Positions 1-8,025 of a stretch of DNA of 64,000 nt are shown piece by piece. The translations under genes were made by a program, and so were the position numbers. The stretch's first letter is position 1, and every line of letters begins with the position of its first letter. The notes beneath the pieces are model-generated. The model was not told the origin of the DNA. It saw only the letters and a program-made list of their open reading frames with translations, and ran no database searches. The DNA is from Halostagnicola larsenii XH-48 (GTDB lineage Archaea; Halobacteriota; Halobacteria; Halobacteriales; Natrialbaceae): assembly GCF_000517625.1 (NCBI RefSeq), contig NZ_CP007055.1, positions 1,178,001-1,242,000 of the forward strand, read 5' to 3'.

Positions 1-77
1 AGCGCTCGGGTCGGAGTAAGTCGACGGAAAATGGAAGAAATAAGCCACCTCGCGTCCGAGAAAGGAGTGAGCGTACT

Positions 78-818
78 GTGAATCCTGTCGTCGATATCGA
101 GAACGTCACGTTCGCCTACGGGGACAGCGTCGCGGTTCGAGACGTGTCACTCACGATTTCGGAAGGGGACTTTCTCGGACTCATCGGGCCGAACGGGTCC
201 GGAAAGACGACGCTGTTGCACCTCATGCTCGGACTGTACGCCCCCGATTCGGGATCGATCGAACTGTTTGGCGAACCGGTTTCCGAATTCGACCGCGGCG
301 AACGGATCGGCTACGTCTCCCAGCAGGCGACCAGCCGCGGGGGAACGATGCCAGTGACCGTCCGCGAGGTCGTGACGATGGGGCGGTTCCCACACGCCGG
401 TCACGCCAGGCTAACCGAGAGGGATCGCGAAATCGTCGACGACGCCATGGAAACGGTCGGGATCACGGACCTGGCCGACCAGCGGGCCAACCAACTCTCG
501 GGCGGACAGCGCCAGCGGGCGTTCATCGCTCGAGCGCTCGCCTCGGAGGCTGACCTGCTCGCGCTCGACGAACCAACGGTCGGCGTCGACGCCGAATCTC
601 GAGACGAGTTCTATCGCCTGCTCGAGTCCTTGAACGAGTCGGGGATCACGATCGTGTTGATCGAACACGACATCGGCGTCGTCACGGACCGGGCGGATCA
701 CATCGCCTGTATCAACCAGGAGTTATACCATCACGGAGATACCGAATCGTTCGTCGAAAGCGACGCCCTGACCGAGGCGTACGGCACATCCGGACAGGTC
801 GTCCACCACCATCACTGA
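78..818 (+). CDS. Metal ABC transporter ATP-binding protein (ZnuC/MntB class)
   Basis: ATPase subunit of an ABC-3 type importer for zinc or manganese; on the cytoplasmic face it would drive metal uptake through the permease encoded next. Motifs visible: Walker A GPNGSGKT (residues 37-44), Q-loop near 82, signature LSGGQRQR (140-147), Walker B LLALDEP (160-166), H-loop His197. The 246-residue length is normal and the protein ends in four histidines, a possible metal-sensing tail. The GTG start at 78 is chosen because the nucleotide-binding fold begins at once. Its TGA shares one base with the permease ATG, so translation is probably coupled. No substrate-binding protein is visible; it may lie before the window. 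Zn versus Mn specificity cannot be read from sequence. Confidence 0.93.
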   Translation: MNPVVDIENVTFAYGDSVAVRDVSLTISEGDFLGLIGPNGSGKTTLLHLMLGLYAPDSGSIELFGEPVSEFDRGERIGYVSQQATSRGGTMPVTVREVVTMGRFPHAGHARLTERDREIVDDAMETVGITDLADQRANQLSGGQRQRAFIARALASEADLLALDEPTVGVDAESRDEFYRLLESLNESGITIVLIEHDIGVVTDRADHIACINQELYHHGDTESFVESDALTEAYGTSGQVVHHHH

Positions 819-1825
819 TGAATCTGAGACGTACCGCTGAGTTCGTCGGAATCGGAGCGACTGGGATGTTGGCAGTTCTCATGCTCGCGTTCGTCGGCCT
901 CGAGTGGCTCCGTGGCTACGGAATCGCGGGCGGTCTGTACGACCAGTTTATCTTCTTCGGAATGTGGATGGACGTCTACCTGGGAACGAACGTCTTCAGT
1001 CACGGGTTCATGTGGCGGTCGATCGCGACGGCGGTCTTCATCGGAATCGTCGCGCCGCTGGTCGGAACGTACCTGGTCCACCGGGAGATGGCGCTCATCG
1101 GAGAAACGCTCGCGCACACGGCCTTTGCCGGCGTCGCCTTCGGCCTGTTGTTCAGCGCAACGACCGGCTGGGACGGCTCGTTGCTGACCGTCGCCCTCGT
1201 CGTCGGCGTGCTCGGCGCGCTCGGGGTCCAGTGGCTCACGGCACGGACGAACACCTACGGGGACGTACCCATCGCAATCATGCTTACCGGGAGTTTCGCC
1301 GTCGGTACGCTCCTGATTAGCTACGGACGTGGTCTCTCCGGCGTAAATATCGAGGAGTACCTGTTCGGAAGCGCCTCCTACGTGACGACCGGCGGCTCAC
1401 AGCTGATGGCGGTGTTGAGCCTCCTCATCGTGAGCGTCGTCGCGCTGACGTACAAACAACTGCTGTTTATCACCTTCGACGAACAGGCCGCCCGCGTCGC
1501 CCGGCTCAACGTCACCTGGTACAACACCCTCCTGATCGTAATGACCGCCGTCGTGGTCGTCGGCGCCATGCAAATTCTCGGGGTCATCCTCGTCGCCGCG
1601 ATGTTGGTCATCCCCGTTGCAGCCGCCTCGCAGGTCGCACACAGTTTCAAAGAGACGCTTATCCTCTCCGTCCTGTTCGGACAGCTTTCGGTCCTCGGCG
1701 GCTACGCCATCGCCATCAATCAGGGTCTCCCGCCGGGCGGATCGATCGTCGTCGCCGCGATCGTCATCTACCTCGTCGCTATTTTCGGCTCGAGCCGGTC
1801 GGTCTCGGCGCTTTCGACGCACTAA
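818..1825 (+). CDS. Metal ABC transporter permease (ABC-3 family)
   Basis: Membrane subunit of the same importer, related to ZnuB/MntC. The 335-residue protein is almost entirely hydrophobic helices, about eight, with the family stretch HREMALIGETLAHTAFAGVA near residues 88-107, which carries the loop that normally docks on the ATPase, and the conserved Pro-containing VAAMLVIPVAAA segment late in the protein. It overlaps the ATPase gene by one base, so the two form an operon. Substrate is probably Zn2+ or Mn2+ by family; nothing in the sequence separates these. Confidence 0.93.
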   Translation: MNLRRTAEFVGIGATGMLAVLMLAFVGLEWLRGYGIAGGLYDQFIFFGMWMDVYLGTNVFSHGFMWRSIATAVFIGIVAPLVGTYLVHREMALIGETLAHTAFAGVAFGLLFSATTGWDGSLLTVALVVGVLGALGVQWLTARTNTYGDVPIAIMLTGSFAVGTLLISYGRGLSGVNIEEYLFGSASYVTTGGSQLMAVLSLLIVSVVALTYKQLLFITFDEQAARVARLNVTWYNTLLIVMTAVVVVGAMQILGVILVAAMLVIPVAAASQVAHSFKETLILSVLFGQLSVLGGYAIAINQGLPPGGSIVVAAIVIYLVAIFGSSRSVSALSTH

Positions 1826-1890
1826 CCGGACTTCCGTCGACCCGGGAACGTCGAACACGTTTAACACACTGCTCGTGAAACGGTGTCGTG

Positions 1891-3987
1891 ATGGGAAGGC
1901 TATCCGAGCTGTTCGAACCCGAGACCGTCGCCGTCATCGGCGCGACCGACCGCAAGGGTGCGGTCGGTCGGGCGATCCTCGAGAACCTCTCGAGCGGCTT
2001 CGCGGGCGAGGTCGTCCCGATAAATCCGAACCGCGAGACCGTTCTCGGATACGAGTGCTATCCGGACGTGGAGAGCGCCCCCTCGGTCGATCTTGCGGTC
2101 GTCATCGTCCCGCCGCCGGTCGTGCTCCAGACGCTTCGAGAGATCGGCGAATCGGGAACCGAACACGTCGTCGTCATCACGGCTGGCTTCGGAGAAACCG
2201 GTGGCGAAGGCGCAGAACGCGAGCGTGAACTCCGTGAAATCGCCGAAGAGTACGACCTCAACGTCGTCGGTCCGAACAGTCTGGGGATCATGTCGACGCC
2301 CGTCGGGATGAACGCGACGTTCGGGCCGGAGCACGCGCTCGAGGGATCGATATCCTTCATGAGCCAGTCGGGGGCGTTCATCACCGCGGTCCTCGACTGG
2401 GCGAACGACCAGCAGATCGGCTTCCGCGACGTCGTCTCGCTGGGGAACAAGTCCGTGCTCGAGGAGACGGACTTCGTCCGGGAGTGGGGCGACGATTCCG
2501 AGACGGACGTCATCATCGGCTATCTCGAGGATATCGAGGCGGGAGACGAGTTCATCCGCGTCGCCCGTTCGGTCACCGACGAAACGCCGATCGTCCTCGT
2601 CAAATCCGGCCGGACCGACGCGGGGGCCCACGCGGCCTCCTCGCACACTGGCGCTATCGCCGGGAGCGAACGGGCGTACGAAACGGGCCTCCAACAGGCC
2701 GGTGTGTTGCGCGCACAGTCCGTTCAAGAACTGTTCGATTACGCTCGTGCGCTTTCGGGGCTTCCGGCCCCCGAGTCCGGCGACGTGGCCGTGGTGACGA
2801 ACGCGGGCGGCCCCGGCGTTTTGACGACGGACGCGGTGGGTGACTCGACGCTCGAGATGGCGTCGCTTACCGAGGAGACCGTCGCGGCGTTATCCGAGTC
2901 GATGCCAGACGAGGCCAACGTCTATAATCCGATCGACATCATCGGCGATGCGGACGTCGACCGGTTCGGCGAGGCCCTCGACACCGCCCTGTCCGACCCG
3001 AACGTCGGGAGCGCAGTCGTCGTGAGCGCGCCGACGGCCGTTCTGACCTACGACGACCTCGCAGAGGTCGTAATCGAAACGCGCGAACGACACGGTAAGC
3101 CCGTCGTCACCTCGATGATGGGCGGGAAGCGAGCGAGAGCCGCAGAGGAGGCGCTTCGCGAGTCCGGCATTCCGAACTACTTCGATCCGGCGCGAGCGGT
3201 CTCGGGACTCGACGCCCTCGCTCGTTACCGTGACGTTCGCGAGCGCACGCGCGATGAACCGGAGGCGTTCGACGTCGACCGCGAGCGTGCCCGTAAAATT
3301 CTCGAGCGCGCGAAATCGCGTCCGGGAAACCAACTCGGCATCGAATCGATGGATCTGCTCGAGGCGTACGGGGTACCAACCCCGAACGGATCGGTCGTCG
3401 ACGATCCGGCGGACGCGCGGGAACTCGCAGAATCGATCGACGGGGATGTCGTCATGAAAATCGCGAGTCCGGAGATCGCACACAAATCGGATATCGGCGG
3501 AGTCAAGGTCGGCGTTCCAGACGCCGAAGTGTACGACGCCTACGAGGATCTGATCGCGCGAGCGCGCAACTACCAGCCCGACGCAGGGATTCTCGGCGTC
3601 CAGGTACAGGAGATGCTCGATCTGGACGACTCGACCGAAACCATCCTCGGCGTGAATCGCGACCCGCAGTTCGGACCGTTACTGCTGTTTGGACTCGGCG
3701 GCATCTTCGTCGAAATCCTCGAGGATACGTCGGTCCGGGTCGCGCCGATCGGAGAGAGCGAAGCGCGGGATATGATCGATGACGTGAAGGCGTCACCGCT
3801 TCTGGCCGGGGCTCGCGGCCGCGAGCCCGCGAACACCGACGCGGTCGTAGAAGCGATCCAACGCCTGTCCCAACTGGTCACCGACTTCCCGGCGATCCTC
3901 GAACTCGATATCAATCCGCTCGTTGCGGGCCCGACCAACGCACAGGCGATCGACCTCGTCGTCACCGTGGACACGGAGAAACTATGA
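1891..3987 (+). CDS. acd: Acetyl-CoA synthetase (ADP-forming), fused alpha-beta chain
   Basis: Converts acetyl-CoA + ADP + Pi to acetate + CoA + ATP, the archaeal route for energy-conserving acetate formation. The order is CoA-binding Rossmann domain (about 5-130, beginning PETVAVIGAT), succinyl-CoA-ligase-like domain with the phosphohistidine motif SSHTGAIAG (His about 252), and a C-terminal ATP-grasp domain (about 465-698, with KIASPEIAHKSDIGGVKVGV). Alpha and beta parts are on one chain, as known in haloarchaea. A GTG three bases upstream is in frame, but a TATA-like TTTAAC about 27 bases before the ATG at 1891 fits a leaderless start there. The stop overlaps the next ATG by four bases. 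Substrate could include other acyl-CoAs. Confidence 0.93.
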   Translation: MGRLSELFEPETVAVIGATDRKGAVGRAILENLSSGFAGEVVPINPNRETVLGYECYPDVESAPSVDLAVVIVPPPVVLQTLREIGESGTEHVVVITAGFGETGGEGAERERELREIAEEYDLNVVGPNSLGIMSTPVGMNATFGPEHALEGSISFMSQSGAFITAVLDWANDQQIGFRDVVSLGNKSVLEETDFVREWGDDSETDVIIGYLEDIEAGDEFIRVARSVTDETPIVLVKSGRTDAGAHAASSHTGAIAGSERAYETGLQQAGVLRAQSVQELFDYARALSGLPAPESGDVAVVTNAGGPGVLTTDAVGDSTLEMASLTEETVAALSESMPDEANVYNPIDIIGDADVDRFGEALDTALSDPNVGSAVVVSAPTAVLTYDDLAEVVIETRERHGKPVVTSMMGGKRARAAEEALRESGIPNYFDPARAVSGLDALARYRDVRERTRDEPEAFDVDRERARKILERAKSRPGNQLGIESMDLLEAYGVPTPNGSVVDDPADARELAESIDGDVVMKIASPEIAHKSDIGGVKVGVPDAEVYDAYEDLIARARNYQPDAGILGVQVQEMLDLDDSTETILGVNRDPQFGPLLLFGLGGIFVEILEDTSVRVAPIGESEARDMIDDVKASPLLAGARGREPANTDAVVEAIQRLSQLVTDFPAILELDINPLVAGPTNAQAIDLVVTVDTEKL

Positions 3988-5114
3988 CTGACACAGACAC
4001 CACCCCAGCTAGCGACTCGACCAACCGAACCGACACCGAGACGGTGCTCATCAGTTCGCTCGAGGCGAGCACCGGAAAGACCGCGATCGCGATCGCGCTC
4101 GCCCGACTCTCACGCGAGAGTGACGATTCGGACCGTGCGGTCGGATACATGAAACCGCGGGGGACGCGCCTCGAGAGCAATGTCGGGAAGACTCTCGACG
4201 AAGATCCGTTTCTCGCTCGAGAACTTCTCGGATTCGAGGCCGAAATCCACGATATGGAGCCGATCGTCTACTCGCCGACGTTCATCGAACAGGTGATTCG
4301 CGGCCGAGAAGAGCCCGACGAACTCCGTGAGCGAGTCCAGGAAGCGTACGAAACGCTCGCTTCCGAGTGCGATCGACTGTTCGTCGAAGGCGGCGGCAAT
4401 CTCGATGTTGGGGGCATCATCGATCTCACGGATGCAGACGTCGCGGACTTACTCGACGCTCGCGTTCTCCTCGTCGCCACCTACGAGTCACCCGGCGACC
4501 TCGACCGCATCACGACCGCGGCGAGAACGTTCGGTGATCGCCTCGCGGGGGTCGTTTTCAACAACGTTTCCGAGGCGGCCTACGACGAACTCGAGACGGA
4601 TGTCGTGCCGTTTCTCGATGGACGGGGAATCTCGACGTACGGAATCCTTCCGAGAGAGCAGACGCTCGCGGGAGTCACCGTCGAGGAACTCGCCGACGAA
4701 CTCGGCGCAACGACGCTCGTCGGGGACGACTCCGACTCGTACGTAGAGCGATTCACCGTCGGTGCGATGGGTGCAGAAAGCGCACTGTCGCACTTTCGCC
4801 GGACGAAAAACGCCGCCGTCATCACGGGCGGTGATCGGTCCGAGATCCACACCGCGGCTCTCGAGGCGCCGGGGGTTCGCTGTCTCGTCCTGACCGGCGG
4901 GCATCGTCCGCCGGGTGCCATTCTCGGTCAGGCGACCGAGCAAGGGTTGCCGGTACTATCGGTCCAGACGGACACGCTCACCACCGTCGAGCGCGCCGAA
5001 GATATCGTTCAGAGCGGGCGGACTCGAAGCCGACAGACCGTCGAAGAGATGGAATCGTTGCTCACAGAATACGCGGACGTCGATCGAATACTCGAGACAG
5101 CATTCGCTGACTGA
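3984..5114 (+). CDS. P-loop/DRTGG-domain protein of the phosphotransacetylase-associated family
   Basis: 376 residues. The N-terminal half is a dethiobiotin-synthase/CobQ-like P-loop domain with ASTGKTAIAIAL near residue 28 and VEGGGNLDVGG near 137. The C-terminal third (about 215-325) resembles the DRTGG domain found between the P-loop and PTA domains of long bacterial phosphotransacetylases; the catalytic PTA domain itself is absent. The gene overlaps the acetyl-CoA synthetase stop by ATGA, so the two are coupled. Database names of the type 'phosphotransacetylase family' would be misleading; a sensing or regulatory role for the acetyl-CoA synthetase is an inference from the operon. Confidence 0.85.
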   Translation: MTDTDTTPASDSTNRTDTETVLISSLEASTGKTAIAIALARLSRESDDSDRAVGYMKPRGTRLESNVGKTLDEDPFLARELLGFEAEIHDMEPIVYSPTFIEQVIRGREEPDELRERVQEAYETLASECDRLFVEGGGNLDVGGIIDLTDADVADLLDARVLLVATYESPGDLDRITTAARTFGDRLAGVVFNNVSEAAYDELETDVVPFLDGRGISTYGILPREQTLAGVTVEELADELGATTLVGDDSDSYVERFTVGAMGAESALSHFRRTKNAAVITGGDRSEIHTAALEAPGVRCLVLTGGHRPPGAILGQATEQGLPVLSVQTDTLTTVERAEDIVQSGRTRSRQTVEEMESLLTEYADVDRILETAFAD

Positions 5115-5437
5115 CTCGGGTCTGCGGTCGTAAAATCGTTGGTCGGCCGGGCAAACCGACCTGGTCCGGGTGGCCGAATGTCAGAGGCACCCCGGCACGG
5201 ATCTCTACGCTGCCCATGCCCATATCCTCATTCGATGCGGTACCGACCGCAGTGTCGTCTCCAGTATTTATTCCTTGTGGTTGTTTATAAGCAAATACAT
5301 AGAACGTCGGTTCCCGCTGTCGATTCCCGAAGATTTCACAGAAGGGCGTTCCGGTCGTGATATCTGTCCTAGTAGCTGTCTCGAGCGCCTCGCCCGTCTG
5401 ACTAACAATTAAGAGTGTGCCATACAAGAATGGAATT
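5115..5437. other. Intergenic stretch with AT-rich promoter-like elements
   Basis: No convincing gene. CAATTAAG at 5406-5413 lies 25-32 bases before the PRC-barrel ATG at 5438 and fits its TATA box. A second element, TTTATAAG at 5284-5291, sits about 150 bases from any start and could drive an untranslated RNA or a long leader; the short frames around it do not look like protein. Confidence 0.5.
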
Positions 5438-5731
5438 ATGGACGATACACAGCAGGAAATAACCTCCCTCGTGGGTCGTGAAGTTTATTCGAACAATGGT
5501 GTTTTCGTGGGGGAAGTCGAGGACCTCCGTTTGAACGTCGACGGACAGACCGTAACCGGACTCGCGCTGGGCAGTCTCAACACGGAGCTATTCGAAGCCG
5601 AGGCACGAAGCGCAAGCGGCGTTATCGTTCCCTACCGGTGGGTCCGGGCCGCAGGAGACGTTATCCTCATCAACGACGTCGTCGAACGCGTCCGCAACGC
5701 CGACGAGGACGAAGAAGAACTGATCGCGTAG
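5438..5731 (+). CDS. Small PRC-barrel domain protein (CdpB-like)
   Basis: A 97-residue, single-domain PRC-barrel protein, LVGREVYSNNGVFVGEVEDL then GLALG and VIVPYRWVRAAGDVILI, with an acidic tail. Single-PRC proteins of this size in haloarchaea include the CdpB1/CdpB2 factors that link SepF to the FtsZ division machinery; the similarity is by size and fold recognised from memory, so the assignment is tentative. The start at 5438 is preferred over one 21 bases upstream because of the TATA-like CAATTAAG at 5406-5413. The gene converges on the DHH phosphoesterase gene with only 16 bases between stops. Confidence 0.85.
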   Translation: MDDTQQEITSLVGREVYSNNGVFVGEVEDLRLNVDGQTVTGLALGSLNTELFEAEARSASGVIVPYRWVRAAGDVILINDVVERVRNADEDEEELIA

Positions 5732-5747
5732 GTTTCGTTCGACCGCG

Positions 5748-7196
5748 TTAGTTACCGTTCGACCCTTCTCCGCCTTCGACTCCCATCGCATCGAACAGCG
5801 TCCGTTTGACCGCTTCTTCGGTTAACTCGAGGAACGTATCCCTCGTTTCTGCCGAAATTTCGATCCCGGTGAAGATGCCGAGCGGAATCTCTGCGCTGGC
5901 CTGGGTCGAGTGACCCGCCGTCTCGCCGATTTCTCCGTAGGCGTCGTCGAGAATCTTGCCGATGTTGATCCGAATATCTTTCGACCGCGCCGACAGGAAG
6001 ATGGTTTCTTCGGCAATACCGAAAACGGCGGTGGTGGTCACACCCTCGAGATTAAGCAGGTGACTCGCGGCCTGCGTGAGCGCCTCGCGGTCGCGGACGA
6101 TCCCGGCGTTCGAGACGAGGTGACTCCCCTGAACGTCGCGGTTTGCGATCGCCTCTGCGAGCACATCCAGCGTCTCCGGCGACATCGACGGCGATTCGAC
6201 CTGTTCTAAGGTGTCGTGGTCTGCAAACGGGTAGAGATACGCGGCTGCCGTAAGATCCGCTGGGGTCGTATCGCGTTTGAAATCCAGCGTCTCGGCTCGG
6301 ATACCATATAGCAACGCGGTCGCGACTTCCTCGGAGACGTTGACGTCGAACTCCTGGATGTACTTCGTCATGATCGTCGACGTCGAGGACATGTTCGGGC
6401 GAATGTCGACGAACTCGGGTTCGTATTCCGCTTCCGGCTCGTGGTGGTCGATTACGATGTCGACGTCGAGGTCGATCTCAGTCGAAGTCGAGTGATCCAC
6501 CAGCGCGACCGTATCGTGGCCCGAAAGATCCTCGAGTTCGTCCCATTGAACCAAGTCGATCCCGAGTAAGTTCACGAACGCCCTGTTCTCCTGGTGGCCC
6601 ATGTCGCCGAGGTAGACGATATCCGACTCGACCCCCAGGTGGGACGCGATCGCTTGCAACGCCGCCGCGCTCGCGATCGAGTCCGGGTCCGGACTCTCCT
6701 GTGTGACGATCGCCAATCGCTCGGTCGTTTTCTCTAACAGTTGGGCGAGTTTCCCGGCATTGTACTCGAGCTCGCCGGACTCGAGTGCTCGGAGCGCCGA
6801 ATCCGCGATGACTGCCGACGGGTTGATGACGATATCGGCACCGAGTTCGGAGAGCTCATCGCCGGAGACGGGATCGCTCGCTCGGGCGACGACGAACTGG
6901 GTACTGTCCGTGTTTCGAATGTGTTCGACGGCGCGTTTGTTCGCCTCGACGTTCGAGGCGAGGATCAACACGACATCGCGTTCGGCGACGAGTTCGGCGG
7001 CCTCGGGTTCGCGGATGTCCGCCGTTCGTGCATCGAGGTCTTGATCTCGGAGCGACTCGACGCGATTCTCATCGCGGTCGATGATGAGAACGTCTTTGCC
7101 TTGCTCGACGAGTTCCTCCGCGACGGCGTAGCCAACGCTCCCGCAGCCGAGAATCGCGTAGTCAGAAATCGACGAGATCGTAACCCCCATACTCAT
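5748..7196 (-). CDS. RCK_N (TrkA-N) - DHH - DHHA1 phosphoesterase
   Basis: 482 residues. Residues 10-130 form an NAD-binding Rossmann domain with GCGSVG (17-22), as in potassium-channel RCK domains; 160-330 is a DHH phosphoesterase core with PDPDS (169-173), VDH (233-235) and IDHH (249-252); the C-terminal part is DHHA1-like. DHH/DHHA1 proteins cleave cyclic di-AMP, pAp or nano-RNA; c-di-AMP breakdown is attractive since the RCK domain suggests a link to potassium, but that is inference. Odd: in motif I the usual metal-ligand His (HxxPDxDS) reads Gln166, codon CAG. An alternative ATG lies two codons in. Confidence 0.88.
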   Translation of the reverse strand: MSMGVTISSISDYAILGCGSVGYAVAEELVEQGKDVLIIDRDENRVESLRDQDLDARTADIREPEAAELVAERDVVLILASNVEANKRAVEHIRNTDSTQFVVARASDPVSGDELSELGADIVINPSAVIADSALRALESGELEYNAGKLAQLLEKTTERLAIVTQESPDPDSIASAAALQAIASHLGVESDIVYLGDMGHQENRAFVNLLGIDLVQWDELEDLSGHDTVALVDHSTSTEIDLDVDIVIDHHEPEAEYEPEFVDIRPNMSSTSTIMTKYIQEFDVNVSEEVATALLYGIRAETLDFKRDTTPADLTAAAYLYPFADHDTLEQVESPSMSPETLDVLAEAIANRDVQGSHLVSNAGIVRDREALTQAASHLLNLEGVTTTAVFGIAEETIFLSARSKDIRINIGKILDDAYGEIGETAGHSTQASAEIPLGIFTGIEISAETRDTFLELTEEAVKRTLFDAMGVEGGEGSNGN

Positions 7197-7354
7197 GTGA
7201 ACGTGATGTAGGTCTCACAGCACTTAACGCTCCCGAAGATTGGTACGTTCCGTGAACGGTGATTGCGATCGGAACCCCAGATGCGTGCGCACCGATCCCA
7301 CGACGGGTCCCAAGGGAAACGTATTTCAACGCGTATCCGAAAATTCCGGGTACA

Positions 7355-7428
7355 GGGCCGGTAGCTCAGTTAGGCAGAGCGTCTGACTCTTAATCAGACG
7401 GTCGCGTGTTCAAATCGCGCCCGGCCCG
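7355..7428 (+). tRNA. tRNA-Lys (anticodon CTT)
   Basis: Complete cloverleaf of 74 nt without encoded CCA. The acceptor arm is GGGCCGG (7355-7361) with CCGGCCC (7421-7427) and discriminator G7428. The anticodon stem is TCTGA/TCAGA around loop CTCTTAA (7387-7393), giving anticodon CTT for AAG. The T arm has the loop TTCAAAT. No intron is seen. Its 3' half is partly copied twice in the following 300 bases. Confidence 0.97.
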
Positions 7429-7431
7429 CTT
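7406..7431 (+). repeat. tRNA-Lys 3' end, copy A of a direct repeat
   Basis: The last 23 bases of the tRNA plus three flanking bases. The same 26 bases recur exactly at 7567-7592 and a shorter, one-base-altered version at 7689-7709. Repeats of a tRNA 3' end downstream of the gene are the usual footprint (attL/attR) of integrase-type insertion. Confidence 0.8.
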
Positions 7432-7467
7432 TTGCTCCGAGAAATCACTCGAGGAGCAAAGCGGCTA

Positions 7468-7479
7468 GCGCGATTTGAA
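7468..7479 (-). repeat. Inverted copy of the tRNA T-loop segment
   Basis: GCGCGATTTGAA here is the exact reverse complement of 7409-7420 in the tRNA T-arm. Between the two, TTTGCTCC (7431-7438) pairs with GGAGCAAA (7453-7460), so 7409-7479 could fold into a long imperfect hairpin. Confidence 0.7.
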
Positions 7480-7505
7480 TGCAGGGAGGTCGCGCGCAGC
7501 GAGAG

Positions 7506-7526
7506 CGCGGTCGCGATGCGACCGCG
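7506..7526. repeat. Perfect 9-bp hairpin
   Basis: CGCGGTCGC (7506-7514) and GCGACCGCG (7518-7526) are a perfect inverted repeat with loop GAT. It lies between the two copies of the tRNA 3' end and resembles the GC-rich hairpins at 48134-48212. Confidence 0.6.
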
Positions 7527-7566
7527 GTTGCGAACGGCGAAGCCGTGAGCGAGCACGTCCGACCGT

Positions 7567-7592
7567 GTGTTCAAATCGCGCCCGGCCCGCTT
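7567..7592 (+). repeat. tRNA-Lys 3' end, copy B (att-like)
   Basis: Exact copy of 7406-7431, 161 bases downstream, without the rest of the tRNA. Like copy A it is followed by an inverted GCGCGATTTGAA (7634-7645). No integrase gene is seen between or near the copies. Confidence 0.8.
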
Positions 7593-7633
7593 CTCACCGC
7601 GAGCAAATCCGCGAGCGGTGCGTCTCGAAACCG

Positions 7634-7645
7634 GCGCGATTTGAA
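7634..7645 (-). repeat. Second inverted copy of the T-loop segment
   Basis: GCGCGATTTGAA again, reverse complement of the copy B segment TTCAAATCGCGC at 7570-7581, so the direct-plus-inverted arrangement of copy A is repeated with a different spacer. Confidence 0.7.
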
Positions 7646-7688
7646 GTAGACCAGAAAGGCGCAGCGAAGCGAGCATTTTTGGGCGTAG

Positions 7689-7710
7689 TTCACAATCGCG
7701 CCCGGCCCGT
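7689..7710 (+). repeat. tRNA-Lys 3' end, degraded copy C
   Basis: TTCACAATCGCG followed by CCCGGCCCG: the tRNA 3' end with one inserted base. No inverted partner follows. It marks the downstream limit of the array. Confidence 0.6.
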
Positions 7711-7795
7711 ATTCTAACGACGAACAAGCCCGAGAGCCACCGCTTTCTCAGAGTTTACGACCACCCCCAGCCACGTTCCAGTGGTCAAAGTTTAA

Positions 7796-8023
7796 CTACG
7801 CCTGCTCGCAGGGCCGCCAGTACACTTTCCCGCTCGCGATTTTCTTCGACTCGAGGTCACACATAAAAGTCAGATCCTCGAGTTTGTTCCGAGCCGTATT
7901 CCGATGACAACTCAGTAGATCAGAAATTTCGGGAGCATCAAACGGTTCACATCGGTCCTCGGCCTCGAGAAAGATTTGGAGAACATCGTCCGTTGAGGTC
8001 CTCGGTTTTCGCCCGCCAGACAT
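7796..8023 (-). CDS. Small winged-helix/HTH protein
   Basis: 75 residues made almost entirely of one helix-turn-helix: EISDLLSCHRNTARNKLEDL (about 27-46) is the HTH and KKIASGKVYW the wing. It is likely a DNA-binding regulator of unknown targets. It starts two bases after the HAD hydrolase stop on the same strand, so the two are co-transcribed. Similar short orphan wHTH proteins are common in haloarchaea. Confidence 0.75.
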   Translation of the reverse strand: MSGGRKPRTSTDDVLQIFLEAEDRCEPFDAPEISDLLSCHRNTARNKLEDLTFMCDLESKKIASGKVYWRPCEQA

Positions 8024-8025
8024 CG

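Noticed and set aside
2-19. Five codons ending in TAA that could be the 3' end of a substrate-binding protein for the metal importer
   Set aside because: Too short to identify; another frame stays open to 81, so the assignment cannot be made from this window.
5062-5427. 121-codon minus-strand frame over the gap before the PRC-barrel gene
   Set aside because: No start signals, composition unlike neighbouring proteins, and it overlaps the P-loop/DRTGG gene end.
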